Shown here: positions 1 to 8,796 of the stretch, in pieces | Layout: the number at the start of each line of letters is the position of its first letter | Position numbering within the stretch: the stretch's first letter is position 1 | NCBI GenBank assembly: GCA_016789785.1 | Contig: JAEUQE010000001.1 | Location: 1-64,000, forward strand | DNA length: 64,000 bases | Origin: Bryobacterales bacterium | GTDB taxonomy: Bacteria > Acidobacteriota > Terriglobia > Bryobacterales > Bryobacteraceae | Reading direction: 5' to 3' | Position numbers and translations under genes: made by a program | Notes under the pieces: model-generated | The model's database searches: none | What the model was told of the DNA's origin: nothing | Seen by the model: the letters and a program-made list of their open reading frames with translations, nothing else

Positions 1-32
1 CGTCAAGGTAGAATGGTAAGTTCGAGGTACAA

Positions 33-821
33 GTGGCCGATCCCGTAGATGTCATCGTTGGCGCCGCCGAAGTGGCGGCCGTCACCACCAAAAAAGAAAC
101 ACCCCGCGGCGCGATTGCCGAGTGGACCGTTACCATCCTCCTTCTCCTGTTCGGTACCACGACGCTGGTTCAGGCGTTCGTCATCCCTACAGGTTCCATG
201 GAGGACACCCTTCTGATCGGCGACCACCTGCTGGTGGACAAACTCACGTACTCGCCGCCCGGCCCGATCAGCAAATATCTGCTGCCCTACCGCGAAGTCG
301 GCCGCGGCGACATCATTGTCTTCCGTTACCCCGTCGACATCCGTCAGACCTTCGTCAAGCGGGTGGTTGGCATTCCCGGTGACCGCATCCGCATCGAGAA
401 CAAGCAGGTCTTCCTCAATGGCAAGAAGCTCGACGAGCCCTACAAGTACCACAAGACGGAATACATCGACTCTTATCGCGACAACTTTCCCGGCACCCCC
501 AACGTCCGCCTCCTCGGCAAGGCCGACGAGATGCTCGAAAAGGACGTTCAGAACGGCGAAGTCGTCGTGCCGGCCAACCACTACTTCGCGATGGGCGACA
601 ACCGCGACTCTTCTCTCGACAGCCGCTACTGGGGCTTTGTTCCCCGCGAGAACATCGTCGGCAAGCCGCTGATCATCTATTGGAGCTACGACGCGCCCAC
701 CGAGAGGCTGGCCAGCCCCACCATCGGACTCGATCACGTGCTCGACCTCGCGCAGAACTTCTTCACGAAGACCCGCTGGCGCCGAACTTTCATGTTGATC
801 CGCGCGTATAAGATCCAGTAG
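33..821 (+). CDS. lepB: signal peptidase I (first of a tandem pair)
   Basis: Type I signal peptidase (S26), 262 aa. It cleaves Sec and Tat signal peptides on the outer face of the inner membrane. One N-terminal membrane segment lies at about residues 31-50. It is followed by box B with the nucleophile Ser55 (GSMEDTL), the general base Lys109 in FVKRVVGIPGDR, and box E GDNRDSS near residue 188. The start is GTG with GAGGT four bases upstream; no better ATG is visible, and the start is close to the window edge. The stop codon is directly followed by the ATG of a second, clearly paralogous signal peptidase, so the two are probably cotranscribed. All catalytic residues are present, so activity is expected. 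Confidence 0.95.
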   Translation: MADPVDVIVGAAEVAAVTTKKETPRGAIAEWTVTILLLLFGTTTLVQAFVIPTGSMEDTLLIGDHLLVDKLTYSPPGPISKYLLPYREVGRGDIIVFRYPVDIRQTFVKRVVGIPGDRIRIENKQVFLNGKKLDEPYKYHKTEYIDSYRDNFPGTPNVRLLGKADEMLEKDVQNGEVVVPANHYFAMGDNRDSSLDSRYWGFVPRENIVGKPLIIYWSYDAPTERLASPTIGLDHVLDLAQNFFTKTRWRRTFMLIRAYKIQ

Positions 822-1589
822 ATGGCGAAGAAACAACCGGACCCTGTTCCCGCTGGCCGAAGCTTCGGCGAGTGGTTCCGCGGTACTGTCGTCGAATGGA
901 CCACCACCGCGCTCCTTCTGCTCTTCGGGTTCTCCACCCTCCTGCAGGCTTACGTCGTCCCCACTGCCTCCATGGAGTCCACGATCCTCATCGGCGACCA
1001 TGTGTTCGTCGACAAGCTGGTCTACTCGCCACCCGGATCGTTCAGTAAACATCTGCTGCCTTACCAGGAGCCGAAGCGCGGCGACATCATCGTATTCCGC
1101 TATCCAGTGAACATCCGGGACAACTACGTCAAGCGAGTGATCGGCGTCCCCGGCGACCGCATCCGCCTGGAGCACAAGAAGGTCTATCTGAACGGCAAGC
1201 CGCTCGACGAGCCCTACGTGCAGCACGTCCGCAACTTCGAGTTCGACTACGCCGACAACTTCCCGCCCCCGGAAGACAAGTGGGTCTACCCGCACGCGCT
1301 CGACATGCTCCGCAATCACGTGAAGGATGGCGAACTCGTGGTTCCGCCCGGCATGTACTTCGCCATGGGCGACAATCGCGACAACTCCGAAGACAGCCGC
1401 TTCTGGGGCTTCGTGCCTCGCGAAAACATCATCGGCAAGCCGCTGCTCGTCTACTGGTCCTACGACGCGCCCACTGAGAACTTGATGGGCTACAGCATCG
1501 GGCACTTTGTAGACATCGCTACGAACTTCTTTTCCAAAACTCGCTGGGATCGCACCATGCGCTTTGTCCACGCGCATTCGATACCCTAA
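822..1589 (+). CDS. lepB: signal peptidase I (second of a tandem pair)
   Basis: Second type I signal peptidase, 255 aa, in the same architecture as the upstream copy: membrane segment at about 26-45, nucleophile Ser50 (ASMEST), general base Lys104 (YVKRVIGVPGDR) and box E GDNRDNS near 183. Its ATG abuts the upstream TAG with no spacer, which points to translational coupling and local gene duplication. The residues around the catalytic Ser and the insert between boxes C and E differ between the copies (for example IPTGSMEDT against VPTASMEST), so cleavage-site preference may differ; that is inference. The gene after it starts 6 bases downstream. Confidence 0.95.
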   Translation: MAKKQPDPVPAGRSFGEWFRGTVVEWTTTALLLLFGFSTLLQAYVVPTASMESTILIGDHVFVDKLVYSPPGSFSKHLLPYQEPKRGDIIVFRYPVNIRDNYVKRVIGVPGDRIRLEHKKVYLNGKPLDEPYVQHVRNFEFDYADNFPPPEDKWVYPHALDMLRNHVKDGELVVPPGMYFAMGDNRDNSEDSRFWGFVPRENIIGKPLLVYWSYDAPTENLMGYSIGHFVDIATNFFSKTRWDRTMRFVHAHSIP

Positions 1590-1594
1590 AGTTC

Positions 1595-2674
1595 ATGCCC
1601 AATCTTCATCACTACGGCCTCATCCTGGCTGGTGGCCGTGGAACGCGTTTCTGGCCGAGGAGCCGCAAGGCCCGCGCCAAGCAGGTGCTCGAATTCTTCG
1701 GACAAGGAACGTTGATCCAGCAGACCGTCGACCGGCTCAAACCCGTGCTGCCGCCCGAGCGCATCTGGATTCTCACGAACGATTATCTGCGTGATGAGAT
1801 CGTGAAGCAGCTTCCGCAGGTTCCCAAAAAGCAGATTCTCGCCGAGCCTGCCCAGCGCAACACCGCGCCCGCGATCGGTCTGGCGGCCCATATTCTGCAC
1901 TCCGTCGACCCGGACTCTGTAATGGGTGTGTTTCCCGCCGATCACTACATCACCAAACCCGCAAGATTCCTGCGCCTCGTCCGTCCCGCGTTCAAGGCCG
2001 CCGAAAAGGGTGACCTCGCCGTGCTGGGCATCCAGCCTCGCTGGCCCGAGACCGGCTACGGCTACATCGAGTTCGGTCCGGGCCTCGAATTCGGCTCCAC
2101 CACTCCGGGCAAAGTGGTGAGCTTCCGTGAGAAGCCCAATCTCGAAACCGCGCGGAAACTCGTCGATGCAGGGAACTTCTGCTGGAACGCGGGCATGTTC
2201 TTCGGACGTACTTCCGTGTTTCTCGATTCCTTGCGGATGCACCTGCCGAAGACCGCCAGTCTGCTTGCAGGCCTGCCGTCTTTCCGCAGCCGGAGCTTCG
2301 CGCAGCAGATGGCCGAGGTGTTCCCGCTTGCCGAAAACATCTCGATTGACTACGCCGTGATGGAGAAGGCTCGGAACGTTGTGGGACTCGCCGCGGACGA
2401 TATCGGATGGAACGACGTGGGCAGTTGGAACGCAGTCTATGAGCTGCTGAAACGCGACGCCCAAGGCAATGCGGCGAGGTCGGAGGCCTTGTTTGAGTCG
2501 AGCACGGGTAACTATGTCGACGCGCGCGGCAAGCTGGTGGCGCTGGTTGGCGTGAAGGATCTGGTGGTGGTGGATACGCCGGATGCGCTGCTCATCGCGG
2601 ACCGTAATCTGGCTCAACGCGTCGGCGACGTCGTGAAGCTGCTTGAGAAGCAGAAGCGCGACGAGTTACTTTAG
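1595..2674 (+). CDS. manC: mannose-1-phosphate guanylyltransferase
   Basis: Makes GDP-mannose from mannose 1-phosphate and GTP in the cytosol, supplying mannose and derived sugars for polysaccharide or glycoprotein synthesis. At 359 aa it is the short form: only the nucleotidyltransferase domain is present, without the C-terminal cupin isomerase domain of long ManC proteins. The N-terminal signature LAGGRGTRFWP, followed by the Lys of AKQVLEF, gives the nucleotide-binding loop. PADHYI near 113 and FREKP near 172 are further family motifs. It follows the signal peptidase pair by 5 bases and is probably in the same transcript. The stop lies 16 bases from the end of a convergent gene. Confidence 0.92.
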   Translation: MPNLHHYGLILAGGRGTRFWPRSRKARAKQVLEFFGQGTLIQQTVDRLKPVLPPERIWILTNDYLRDEIVKQLPQVPKKQILAEPAQRNTAPAIGLAAHILHSVDPDSVMGVFPADHYITKPARFLRLVRPAFKAAEKGDLAVLGIQPRWPETGYGYIEFGPGLEFGSTTPGKVVSFREKPNLETARKLVDAGNFCWNAGMFFGRTSVFLDSLRMHLPKTASLLAGLPSFRSRSFAQQMAEVFPLAENISIDYAVMEKARNVVGLAADDIGWNDVGSWNAVYELLKRDAQGNAARSEALFESSTGNYVDARGKLVALVGVKDLVVVDTPDALLIADRNLAQRVGDVVKLLEKQKRDELL

Positions 2675-2690
2675 TCACGTTGCTCTCGTA

Positions 2691-3476
2691 TTAAGCATCC
2701 CGCCCCGCCTCCCTCACTTTCGCCCGCAAGCGCCGCATGCCTGCAAGCCAGCGGTCATAGTCGTTCGCCTTGCGCTGAAAGTAAGTCGCGACCTCGGGAT
2801 GCGGCAGGATCAGAAACTTCTCCGCCGCGAGCCCCGCGATTACCGCATCGGCGACCTCCTCGGGTGACACCGACCCGGCTTTCAGAAAACTGTCCTTGCT
2901 GTCATCGTCGCCGAGCAGCATCCGCGTCCGCACGCCTTGCGGGCAAACCGCCGACACCTTGATTCCCTGATCGCCGTGCTCCATCGCGATCCACTCCGCC
3001 AGCCCGAGTGCGGCGTGCTTCGTTGTCGCATACAGCGCCGACCCGATCTGCGTCAACAAACCCGCTGCCGACACCACCTGCAGCAGATAGCCTTCGCGCC
3101 GCGCGATCATCTGCGGCAACACCGCGCGGGCCGCGTACAAATGGGCCTTGAAGTTGATTGCGATGATGCGGTCCCAATCGGAGTCCGGAGCGTCCACGCC
3201 GCCCTCCACGAAGATCCCCGCGTTGGAGCAGAACAGATCGATCTGCCCGTAGGCCCTCGTCGCGGCGTCCGCCAACGCCCGCACATCCGCCTCCTGCGCC
3301 ACATCGCAGACTACGCTCATGCCGGACACCTCGGCAGCGATCCGCCGCGCGGCCCCGGCATCCACATCGGCCACCACCACTGCACGAGCCCTCTCGGCCG
3401 CGAACCGGCGGCACAGCGCCGCTCCGATCCCGTGTCCTCCACCCGTCACCACCACCACCTTACCCGCGACCTGCAT
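2691..3476 (-). CDS. SDR family oxidoreductase
   Basis: Short-chain dehydrogenase/reductase of 261 aa with a Rossmann fold. TGGGHGIG near residue 10 is the cofactor glycine motif, CSNAG near 83 stabilises the core, and YATTK carries the catalytic Tyr and Lys. An acidic residue (VVADVD) after the second beta strand suggests NAD(H) preference. I chose the ATG at 3476 because GGAGG lies about 8 bases upstream; an in-frame extension upstream has no such site. The substrate cannot be read from sequence. It is divergent from the secreted protease that starts at 3554. Confidence 0.88.
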   Translation of the reverse strand: MQVAGKVVVVTGGGHGIGAALCRRFAAERARAVVVADVDAGAARRIAAEVSGMSVVCDVAQEADVRALADAATRAYGQIDLFCSNAGIFVEGGVDAPDSDWDRIIAINFKAHLYAARAVLPQMIARREGYLLQVVSAAGLLTQIGSALYATTKHAALGLAEWIAMEHGDQGIKVSAVCPQGVRTRMLLGDDDSKDSFLKAGSVSPEEVADAVIAGLAAEKFLILPHPEVATYFQRKANDYDRWLAGMRRLRAKVREAGRDA

Positions 3477-3553
3477 CCTTGTGACCTCCTCTCCATTCGC
3501 CTTACAGCGGAGCACCCATTATCAAACGTTCATGAAGACCGCGTGCTGAAACC

Positions 3554-6500
3554 ATGAAATTTGGCGCCGCGTCCAACCGGGTAGTTATGCGCATCGCCTC
3601 GCTGCTTCTTATCCTGTGGTGCCTGCCTTTCCTCCCCGCGCAGCAGCCCGATGAGGTTGCTGACCGCAGCCGGTTGGAGCGTTACGCCGTTGTCCTCGAC
3701 GCTCCGCCGCTTGCGGAAAAGAGCGACATCCACAAGGAAACCCAGATCCGCGCGGCGCAGGAAACCGCGCGGCTGGCCATCGAGCGGCGGGGCGTGCGCG
3801 TGCTGCGATCCTCGCAACTGCTCGTCAACGCGATCTACGTCATGGCGACCGAAGAGCAGGCTCAGGAACTGGGCCGTCTCCCCGGGGTCCGCCGCGTAGA
3901 GCCCATGCGCAAGATCCGCCGTTCGCTCAACCGCGCCACGGAACTTGTGAACGCGCCCGCCGCGTGGGGTATTGTGGGTGGCGCCGATCGCGCAGGCCAG
4001 GGAATGAAGATCGGCATCCTTGACTCTGGCATCGATCACCGCCATCCCGCCTTCGCCGACACAGGCCTCTCCTTCCCCGCCGGCTTTCCGAAATGCCGTG
4101 GCGAGGATTGCAGCTTCACGAATCGCAAGGTCATCGCCGCGCGCAGCTATGTCGATCTCCTCGTCCTCGGAGATGATCCTGCCATATCGAGGCCGGATGA
4201 TCTCTCCCCGCGCGACCGCGTGGGGCACGGCACCGCCGCGGCATCGGTGGCGGCGGGCCGTCAGGTCAGCGGTCCCGCTGCTGCGATTCGAGGCGTCGCA
4301 CCAGGCGCCTGGCTCGGAAACTATAAGATCTTCGGCTCACCCGGTCTGAACGACTACACCTTCGATGACGTCGTGATCAGCGCCCTCGAAGATGCGGTGG
4401 CCGATGGCATGGATGTCGTGAGCCTGTCGTTTGGCTCAGCAGCGCTGTGGGGTCCCAATGACCGTGGCTCGGTCTGCAATGAAACCGGTTCGAACCCGTG
4501 TGATCTCCTCGTCGACGCCGTGGAAGCCGCCGTGAAGCTTGGCCTCTCCGTGGTCACTGTGGCCGGCAACGACGGTGATCTCGGCGTGCGTCTGCCCACG
4601 CTCAGCACCATCAATTCCCCGGGCACCGCGCCCAATGCGATCACCGTCGCTGCGTCCACCAACGGCCAGGCGTACTTCGCCGGCGTCCAGATCAGCGGCA
4701 ACGACGTGCCCGCCAATCAACGCCGTCTGCGCGCGCAGTTCGGAAATGGTCCGCGCTCGTCCGTCACCGCGCCCGTTCGCGACGTGGCGAAACTGGAGGA
4801 CGATGGCAGAGCCTGTTCCCCACTCACCAATGGATCGTTGAACGGCCTGATCGCGCTGATCCAGCGTGGCAACTGCGGCTATGCCACCAAGGTCAATCAC
4901 GCACAGCGCGCCGGAGCGGTTGGTGTGATCCTCTATCAGCAACAAGGCTCGAACGGCGTGTTCTCTCCGCAAGGGCTCGCCGACACGGGCATCCCCGCCG
5001 TGCTCATCGGCTTCGACAACGCGGCCACGCTGAAGCAGTTCATCGACCGTCAGCCCGGCCGCAACGTCACGCTCGATCCAGCCCTCCAGCCCGCCACCGC
5101 CGAAGAGAATCTGATTGCCTACTTCTCCTCGCAAGGGCCATCCATTGGTCAGTTGGCGCTGAAGCCCGACATCACCGCCGTCGGCACCGACATGTACATG
5201 GCCACGCAGACCTTCGATCCCAACGGCGACATGTACGACGCAACGGGCTACACCGCCGCGCAAGGCACAAGCTTCGCAACGCCGATGGTGGCCGGGGCCG
5301 TCGCGATCGTGAAACAACGCAATCCCTCGCTACGCCCCGCGCAGTTGAAGTCCCTGGTGGTGAATAGCGCATCCGATGTGTTGGACGATTTCGACTTCGA
5401 CGACAAGCTCGTGCCCGCACGTTGGGTTGCCGGTGGAACGGGCCTTCTGAATGTGCGCGACGCCGTGCGCGCAAACATCACATTCGAACCGTCTTCTTTG
5501 TCCTTCGGCACTGTGCAGTTGGGCAACTTGCCCACTCGCACACTCACCATCTCGAATCTCTCGAATTCCTCAGCGAATCTCGCGTTCGAGGTCCGACGCA
5601 GCGATCCCGATCGCAACATCAACGTCACCGTCGTCCCGGATCGCATCACCATCCCCCCAAATTCAAGCCGTGACCTCACCGTTCGACTGAGCGGAACGCG
5701 GCCCACACCGGGCGCCTATGAAGGGGAACTCCGCGTGACGGGCGGCGCCGTTCCCATGCGCGTGCCGTTCCTCTATCTCGTCGGCGACGGCCAGCCCTTC
5801 AACGTCTTTCCTCTGCGCGGCTTCGATTTCACCGGCATCGTGAATGAGCGTCTGCCCGGACGGCTGACGTTCAAGGTGATTGACCGCTACGGGCTTCCCG
5901 TCGCGAACGCACCCGTACGCTTCGGCGTCACGCTCGGCGGCGGCCAGATTGACCGGCCCATGGAGCGTACCGACGATCTCGGCATCGCCGAATCGCGGGC
6001 GATTCTCGGAGCACAGTTGGGCGAACAGGAGTTCGCCGCCGAGGTCGACCGTCTCACTGTGTACTTCTATGGCTGGGCACGCCTGCGGCCCTTGATCGAA
6101 ACCAACGGTGTGGTGAACGCAGGCAGCTTGCGCGTCGGCAACGGCGTCGCGCCCGGATCGTACGTCACCATCTTTGGACGCGGATTCTCTGGCGTTACTC
6201 GCGTCGCCGGAACTCCCTACCTGCCCTTGTCGCTTGCCGGTGTCAGTGTCAGTTTCGATGTCCCCTCGCGGCGCATGAGCCTGCCGGGACGCATCTACTT
6301 TGTCAGCGAGAGTCAGATCAATGTGCAGGTGCCATGGGAACTGCAGGGATTGAATAGCGTGCAGATGAAAGTGAGTTATAGCGACTTCTCCAGCGCCGTC
6401 TACAACGTGCCCCTCAACGACTATTCACCGGCCGCCTTCGAGTACACGGAGTCCGGATCGGGACGTCTGCTCGCCGCCGCCCGCGACGAAGCGTTTCAGC

Positions 6501-6814
6501 TCATCGGCTCCGGGAATCCTGCCCGCCGTGGCCGCCCGATTCAGATCTATTGCAATGGCCTCGGTCCCGTCACGAACCGTCCTGCGACTGGCGACGCCTC
6601 TCCGTCCTCACCATTGGCGGCGAGCATGGCCGAGGCGCAGGTCACCATCGGCGGCCGTCCTGCCCAGGTTCTGTTCACCGGGCTCACTCCGCAGGCGATC
6701 GGCCTCTATCAGCTCAACGTGGTCGTTCCCGCCGATGCCCCAACCGGGATTCAGCCCGTCACCATCACGGTCAACGGCGTCTCGGCGAAGGCCAGCGCAA
6801 TCCCCGTTCAATAG
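3554..6814 (+). CDS. secreted subtilisin-like protease with PA and Solibacter C-terminal domains
   Basis: Multidomain S8 serine protease, 1086 aa, probably exported. A hydrophobic signal-like stretch lies at about 13-29 and an alternative start is Met12. An inhibitor-like propeptide region follows (about 42-125). The catalytic domain has Asp157 (GILDSGIDH), His225 (GHGTAAA) and Ser573 (GTSFATPM). A PA domain is inserted at about 412-505 between the His and Ser blocks, as in large subtilases. After the catalytic domain come an ASH-like beta domain (about 641-715), an Ig-like domain (about 766-845) and a TIGR03437-like C-terminal domain (about 850-1086, with the phrase PGSYVTIFGRGFSG). The triad is intact, so it is likely an active extracellular protease. 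No neighbour indicates its substrate. Confidence 0.92.
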   Translation: MKFGAASNRVVMRIASLLLILWCLPFLPAQQPDEVADRSRLERYAVVLDAPPLAEKSDIHKETQIRAAQETARLAIERRGVRVLRSSQLLVNAIYVMATEEQAQELGRLPGVRRVEPMRKIRRSLNRATELVNAPAAWGIVGGADRAGQGMKIGILDSGIDHRHPAFADTGLSFPAGFPKCRGEDCSFTNRKVIAARSYVDLLVLGDDPAISRPDDLSPRDRVGHGTAAASVAAGRQVSGPAAAIRGVAPGAWLGNYKIFGSPGLNDYTFDDVVISALEDAVADGMDVVSLSFGSAALWGPNDRGSVCNETGSNPCDLLVDAVEAAVKLGLSVVTVAGNDGDLGVRLPTLSTINSPGTAPNAITVAASTNGQAYFAGVQISGNDVPANQRRLRAQFGNGPRSSVTAPVRDVAKLEDDGRACSPLTNGSLNGLIALIQRGNCGYATKVNHAQRAGAVGVILYQQQGSNGVFSPQGLADTGIPAVLIGFDNAATLKQFIDRQPGRNVTLDPALQPATAEENLIAYFSSQGPSIGQLALKPDITAVGTDMYMATQTFDPNGDMYDATGYTAAQGTSFATPMVAGAVAIVKQRNPSLRPAQLKSLVVNSASDVLDDFDFDDKLVPARWVAGGTGLLNVRDAVRANITFEPSSLSFGTVQLGNLPTRTLTISNLSNSSANLAFEVRRSDPDRNINVTVVPDRITIPPNSSRDLTVRLSGTRPTPGAYEGELRVTGGAVPMRVPFLYLVGDGQPFNVFPLRGFDFTGIVNERLPGRLTFKVIDRYGLPVANAPVRFGVTLGGGQIDRPMERTDDLGIAESRAILGAQLGEQEFAAEVDRLTVYFYGWARLRPLIETNGVVNAGSLRVGNGVAPGSYVTIFGRGFSGVTRVAGTPYLPLSLAGVSVSFDVPSRRMSLPGRIYFVSESQINVQVPWELQGLNSVQMKVSYSDFSSAVYNVPLNDYSPAAFEYTESGSGRLLAAARDEAFQLIGSGNPARRGRPIQIYCNGLGPVTNRPATGDASPSSPLAASMAEAQVTIGGRPAQVLFTGLTPQAIGLYQLNVVVPADAPTGIQPVTITVNGVSAKASAIPVQ

Positions 6815-6893
6815 ACACCGCGCGCCCGGGACATGTGAGACGCGGGCAAGACCGCAACGCGGCGGGCGGAGCAGAGATAGAATCAAGAGAAGA

Positions 6894-7154
6894 ATGCCTG
6901 AAGTGTCCCGATTCTTCGGGATTGTGGTTCGAATGTACTTCAGAGACCATAGCCCGGCACATTTTCACGCAGAATATGGCGAATTCGAGGCTCTCGTTGA
7001 CATCGAGACTCTCGCCATCCTCAGGGGAGAGCTCCCAAGAAGGGCCATGGCGTTGGTACTCGAATGGGCTGCCTTGCATCGCCACGAACTCGAAGCCGAC
7101 TGGGAAAGGGCTCGAAGTGGAACGCCTCTGGAACCCATCGCCCCACTGGACTAA
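6894..7154 (+). CDS. DUF4160 domain protein
   Basis: An 86-aa protein matching the DUF4160 family by its opening MPEVSRFFGI, the HSPAHFHA motif and a helical C-terminal half (ALVLEWAALHRHEL). It is followed after 9 bases by a DUF2442 gene, a pairing common in bacterial genomes and usually discussed as a possible toxin-antitoxin-like module. Activity has not been established for the family, so I give none. The gene is embedded in a longer open frame; the ATG at 6894 is chosen because homology-like sequence begins there and a purine-rich AAGAGAAG lies just before it. Confidence 0.82.
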   Translation: MPEVSRFFGIVVRMYFRDHSPAHFHAEYGEFEALVDIETLAILRGELPRRAMALVLEWAALHRHELEADWERARSGTPLEPIAPLD

Positions 7155-7163
7155 GGAGCAGAC

Positions 7164-7430
7164 ATGAAATTGGTGCGCATACGGGAAGCGAAACCGATAG
7201 GCAACCACCGCGTCGAACTCACCTTAACCGACGGCCGCGTCATCGAGAGAGATCTCGGATCGATGTTGGTGGGCCCGGTTTTCGACGTGATCCGGAACGA
7301 CGAGGCACGGTTTCGGGAGATGCGTGTCGAGGGCGGTACGCTCGTTTGGCCGACCGGCGCCGACCTGTGCCCAGATGTGCTGATCTGGGGTGGCTTGCCG
7401 CCGGCCGATGCCGCTTCCGACGCAGCCTGA
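7164..7430 (+). CDS. DUF2442 domain protein
   Basis: An 88-aa protein of the DUF2442 type: a short beta-rich N-terminal part with LTDGRVIERDL, then a helix-containing middle and the typical end GADLCPDVLIWG. It is the downstream partner of the DUF4160 gene, 9 bases away and almost certainly cotranscribed (AAGGAG precedes its ATG). By gene order it would take the antitoxin or regulator place of a two-gene module; that role is inference. Confidence 0.82.
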   Translation: MKLVRIREAKPIGNHRVELTLTDGRVIERDLGSMLVGPVFDVIRNDEARFREMRVEGGTLVWPTGADLCPDVLIWGGLPPADAASDAA

Positions 7431-7562
7431 CCAAGCGCGCGGAATGATCTCCATCGTCGGCCTTGCCAGCCAGTGCGGCAGGAGAAAGAGCGCAAATGGT
7501 GGCCTCGGCTGGACGCAGGATGTACAGGACTCCAAAGCCTGCCGCACGGCCCAGAGCAACGG

Positions 7563-7568
7563 TATAAT
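7563..7568 (+). promoter_or_regulatory. candidate -10 box for greA
   Basis: A perfect TATAAT lies 52 bases before the greA start codon. Upstream, at the expected distance, only a poor -35 match is seen. If used, transcription would begin near 7575, directly ahead of the hairpin at 7579-7597. Confidence 0.5.
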
Positions 7569-7578
7569 GGGACGATAG

Positions 7579-7609
7579 GGAGGCTCTCAAAGCCTCCTGT
7601 CCTTTTTTT
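7579..7609 (+). terminator. intrinsic-terminator-like hairpin in the greA leader
   Basis: GGAGGCT (7579-7585) pairs with AGCCTCC (7591-7597) across a 5-base loop. A run of seven T (7603-7609) follows shortly after. This looks like a Rho-independent terminator placed between the TATAAT box and the greA ATG at 7621. It could end readthrough from the DUF2442 gene or attenuate greA itself. Confidence 0.7.
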
Positions 7610-7620
7610 CGCGGTACGAA

Positions 7621-8091
7621 ATGGAAGATCTCAAGAAGAAACTGCAGGACGAAATCGCGGCACTCGAATACGAGTTGCGGAATGAACTCCCCAAGGAGAT
7701 CATGAAGGCCCGGGCACACGGCGATCTTAGCGAGAACGCCGAGTATCATGCCGCCAAGGAACGGCAGTCCTACGTCGATGCCCGCTTGGCCCAACTCAAG
7801 GGCCGCATGCGCGAGTTTTCCATGGTAGACTTCACCAAGATCCCAAAAGACCGCGTCGGATTGGGTTCCAGAGTCGTAGTCCTCGACCTTCAAAAAGATG
7901 TCAGGCTCGAATACAAGCTGGTCACCAGTGAGGAGGCGGATGCGGCCAAGGGGTTGATCTCCACTTCTTCACCGATCGGTCGCGGGCTGATTGGCAAAGT
8001 GGTGGGAGATGAGGTAAAAATACCAATTCCGGGTGGGATGCGCGAAGTCGAGATTCTCGAACTGACCACCATCCACGATCAGGCGGAGTAG
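7621..8091 (+). CDS. greA: transcription elongation factor GreA
   Basis: GreA, 156 aa, the usual length. It rescues backtracked RNA polymerase by stimulating transcript cleavage through the secondary channel. The N-terminal coiled coil carries the tip motif HGDLSENAEYHAAKE (about 34-48) with the acidic Asp and Glu that act at the polymerase active site. The C-terminal FKBP-like domain holds the typical SSPIGRGLIGK. The start matches the usual GreA N-terminus; no clear Shine-Dalgarno is seen. A candidate promoter and a terminator-like hairpin lie in the 60 bases upstream, which suggests attenuation. Confidence 0.96.
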   Translation: MEDLKKKLQDEIAALEYELRNELPKEIMKARAHGDLSENAEYHAAKERQSYVDARLAQLKGRMREFSMVDFTKIPKDRVGLGSRVVVLDLQKDVRLEYKLVTSEEADAAKGLISTSSPIGRGLIGKVVGDEVKIPIPGGMREVEILELTTIHDQAE

Positions 8092-8158
8092 TATCTTCCG
8101 TGTGGCCCACAGGGCGAGTGCCGTGCTCGCTGGGGAAGGGCCGAAAGGACGCAGTCAA

Positions 8159-8788
8159 ATGACGTACACGCATGCGATCGGTGCAGCCTGCAACAAGGTC
8201 ATCGTATTGATCGTTCGCGGACTGGCGCTCACGAAGATCAGCCCAAACGCTCTCACGTTCATCGGTCTGCTGATCAACATCGGCGCGGCGGTTCTCCTCG
8301 CATTCGGACAATTTCGCTGGGCTGGTGCCGTGATCATTGGAGCAGGGATCTTCGACATGGTGGACGGCCGCGTGGCCCGCGAAACCAACCAGGTGACGCG
8401 CTTCGGCGGCTTCTTTGATTCCGTGCTCGACCGCTACTCCGACCTCGCTCTTCTGATGGGCCTGCTCGTCTACTATGCGTCGATTGGACGCAATTTCTAT
8501 GTGGTGCTCACCGCCGTTGTGATGACCGCGTCCGTGATGATTAGCTACACGCGCGCCCGTGCCGAGAACACCATCCCGCAATGCAAAGTCGGCTTCATGG
8601 AGCGTCCCGAACGGATCGTGCTGGTGATTCTCGGATGCCTGTTCGAGCGTATGGCGCCCGTGCTGTGGATCATCGCCGTGCTCGGTAATCTCACCGTGAT
8701 TCACCGCATGGTTTACACCTATCAGGAAAGCAAGCGCCTCGAAGATGCACAGTTGCGCTCCGTCAGCGCCGCGATGGAGAAGCACTGA
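8159..8788 (+). CDS. CDP-alcohol phosphatidyltransferase family protein
   Basis: Integral membrane enzyme of 209 aa that joins a CDP-activated lipid to an alcohol phosphate. The family signature DG-x2-AR-x8-G-x3-D-x3-D is complete (DMVDGRVAR...FGGFFDSVLD, about residues 62-85), giving the metal-binding aspartates. Several hydrophobic helices follow. The family includes phosphatidylglycerophosphate, phosphatidylinositol-phosphate and archaetidyl synthases, and I cannot choose among them. I placed the start at ATG 8159, with GAAAGGA upstream, because the in-frame GTG extension from 8102 looks non-coding. It follows greA by 67 bases. Confidence 0.88.
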   Translation: MTYTHAIGAACNKVIVLIVRGLALTKISPNALTFIGLLINIGAAVLLAFGQFRWAGAVIIGAGIFDMVDGRVARETNQVTRFGGFFDSVLDRYSDLALLMGLLVYYASIGRNFYVVLTAVVMTASVMISYTRARAENTIPQCKVGFMERPERIVLVILGCLFERMAPVLWIIAVLGNLTVIHRMVYTYQESKRLEDAQLRSVSAAMEKH

Positions 8789-8796
8789 TCTTCTCT
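8777..8796. repeat. inverted repeat GAGAAG...CTTCTC, copy 1
   Basis: GAGAAG (8777-8782) and CTTCTC (8790-8795) form a short hairpin over the stop codon of the phosphatidyltransferase gene. A nearly identical 20-base unit occurs again at 8934-8953, at the end of the convergent gene. It may act in 3'-end formation; no T-run is present. Confidence 0.5.

Noticed and set aside
3..1577. Long open frame on the minus strand opposite both signal peptidases
   Set aside because: It mirrors the third-codon-position bias of two certain genes, and its apparent internal repeat is only the reverse reading of the duplicated signal peptidases.
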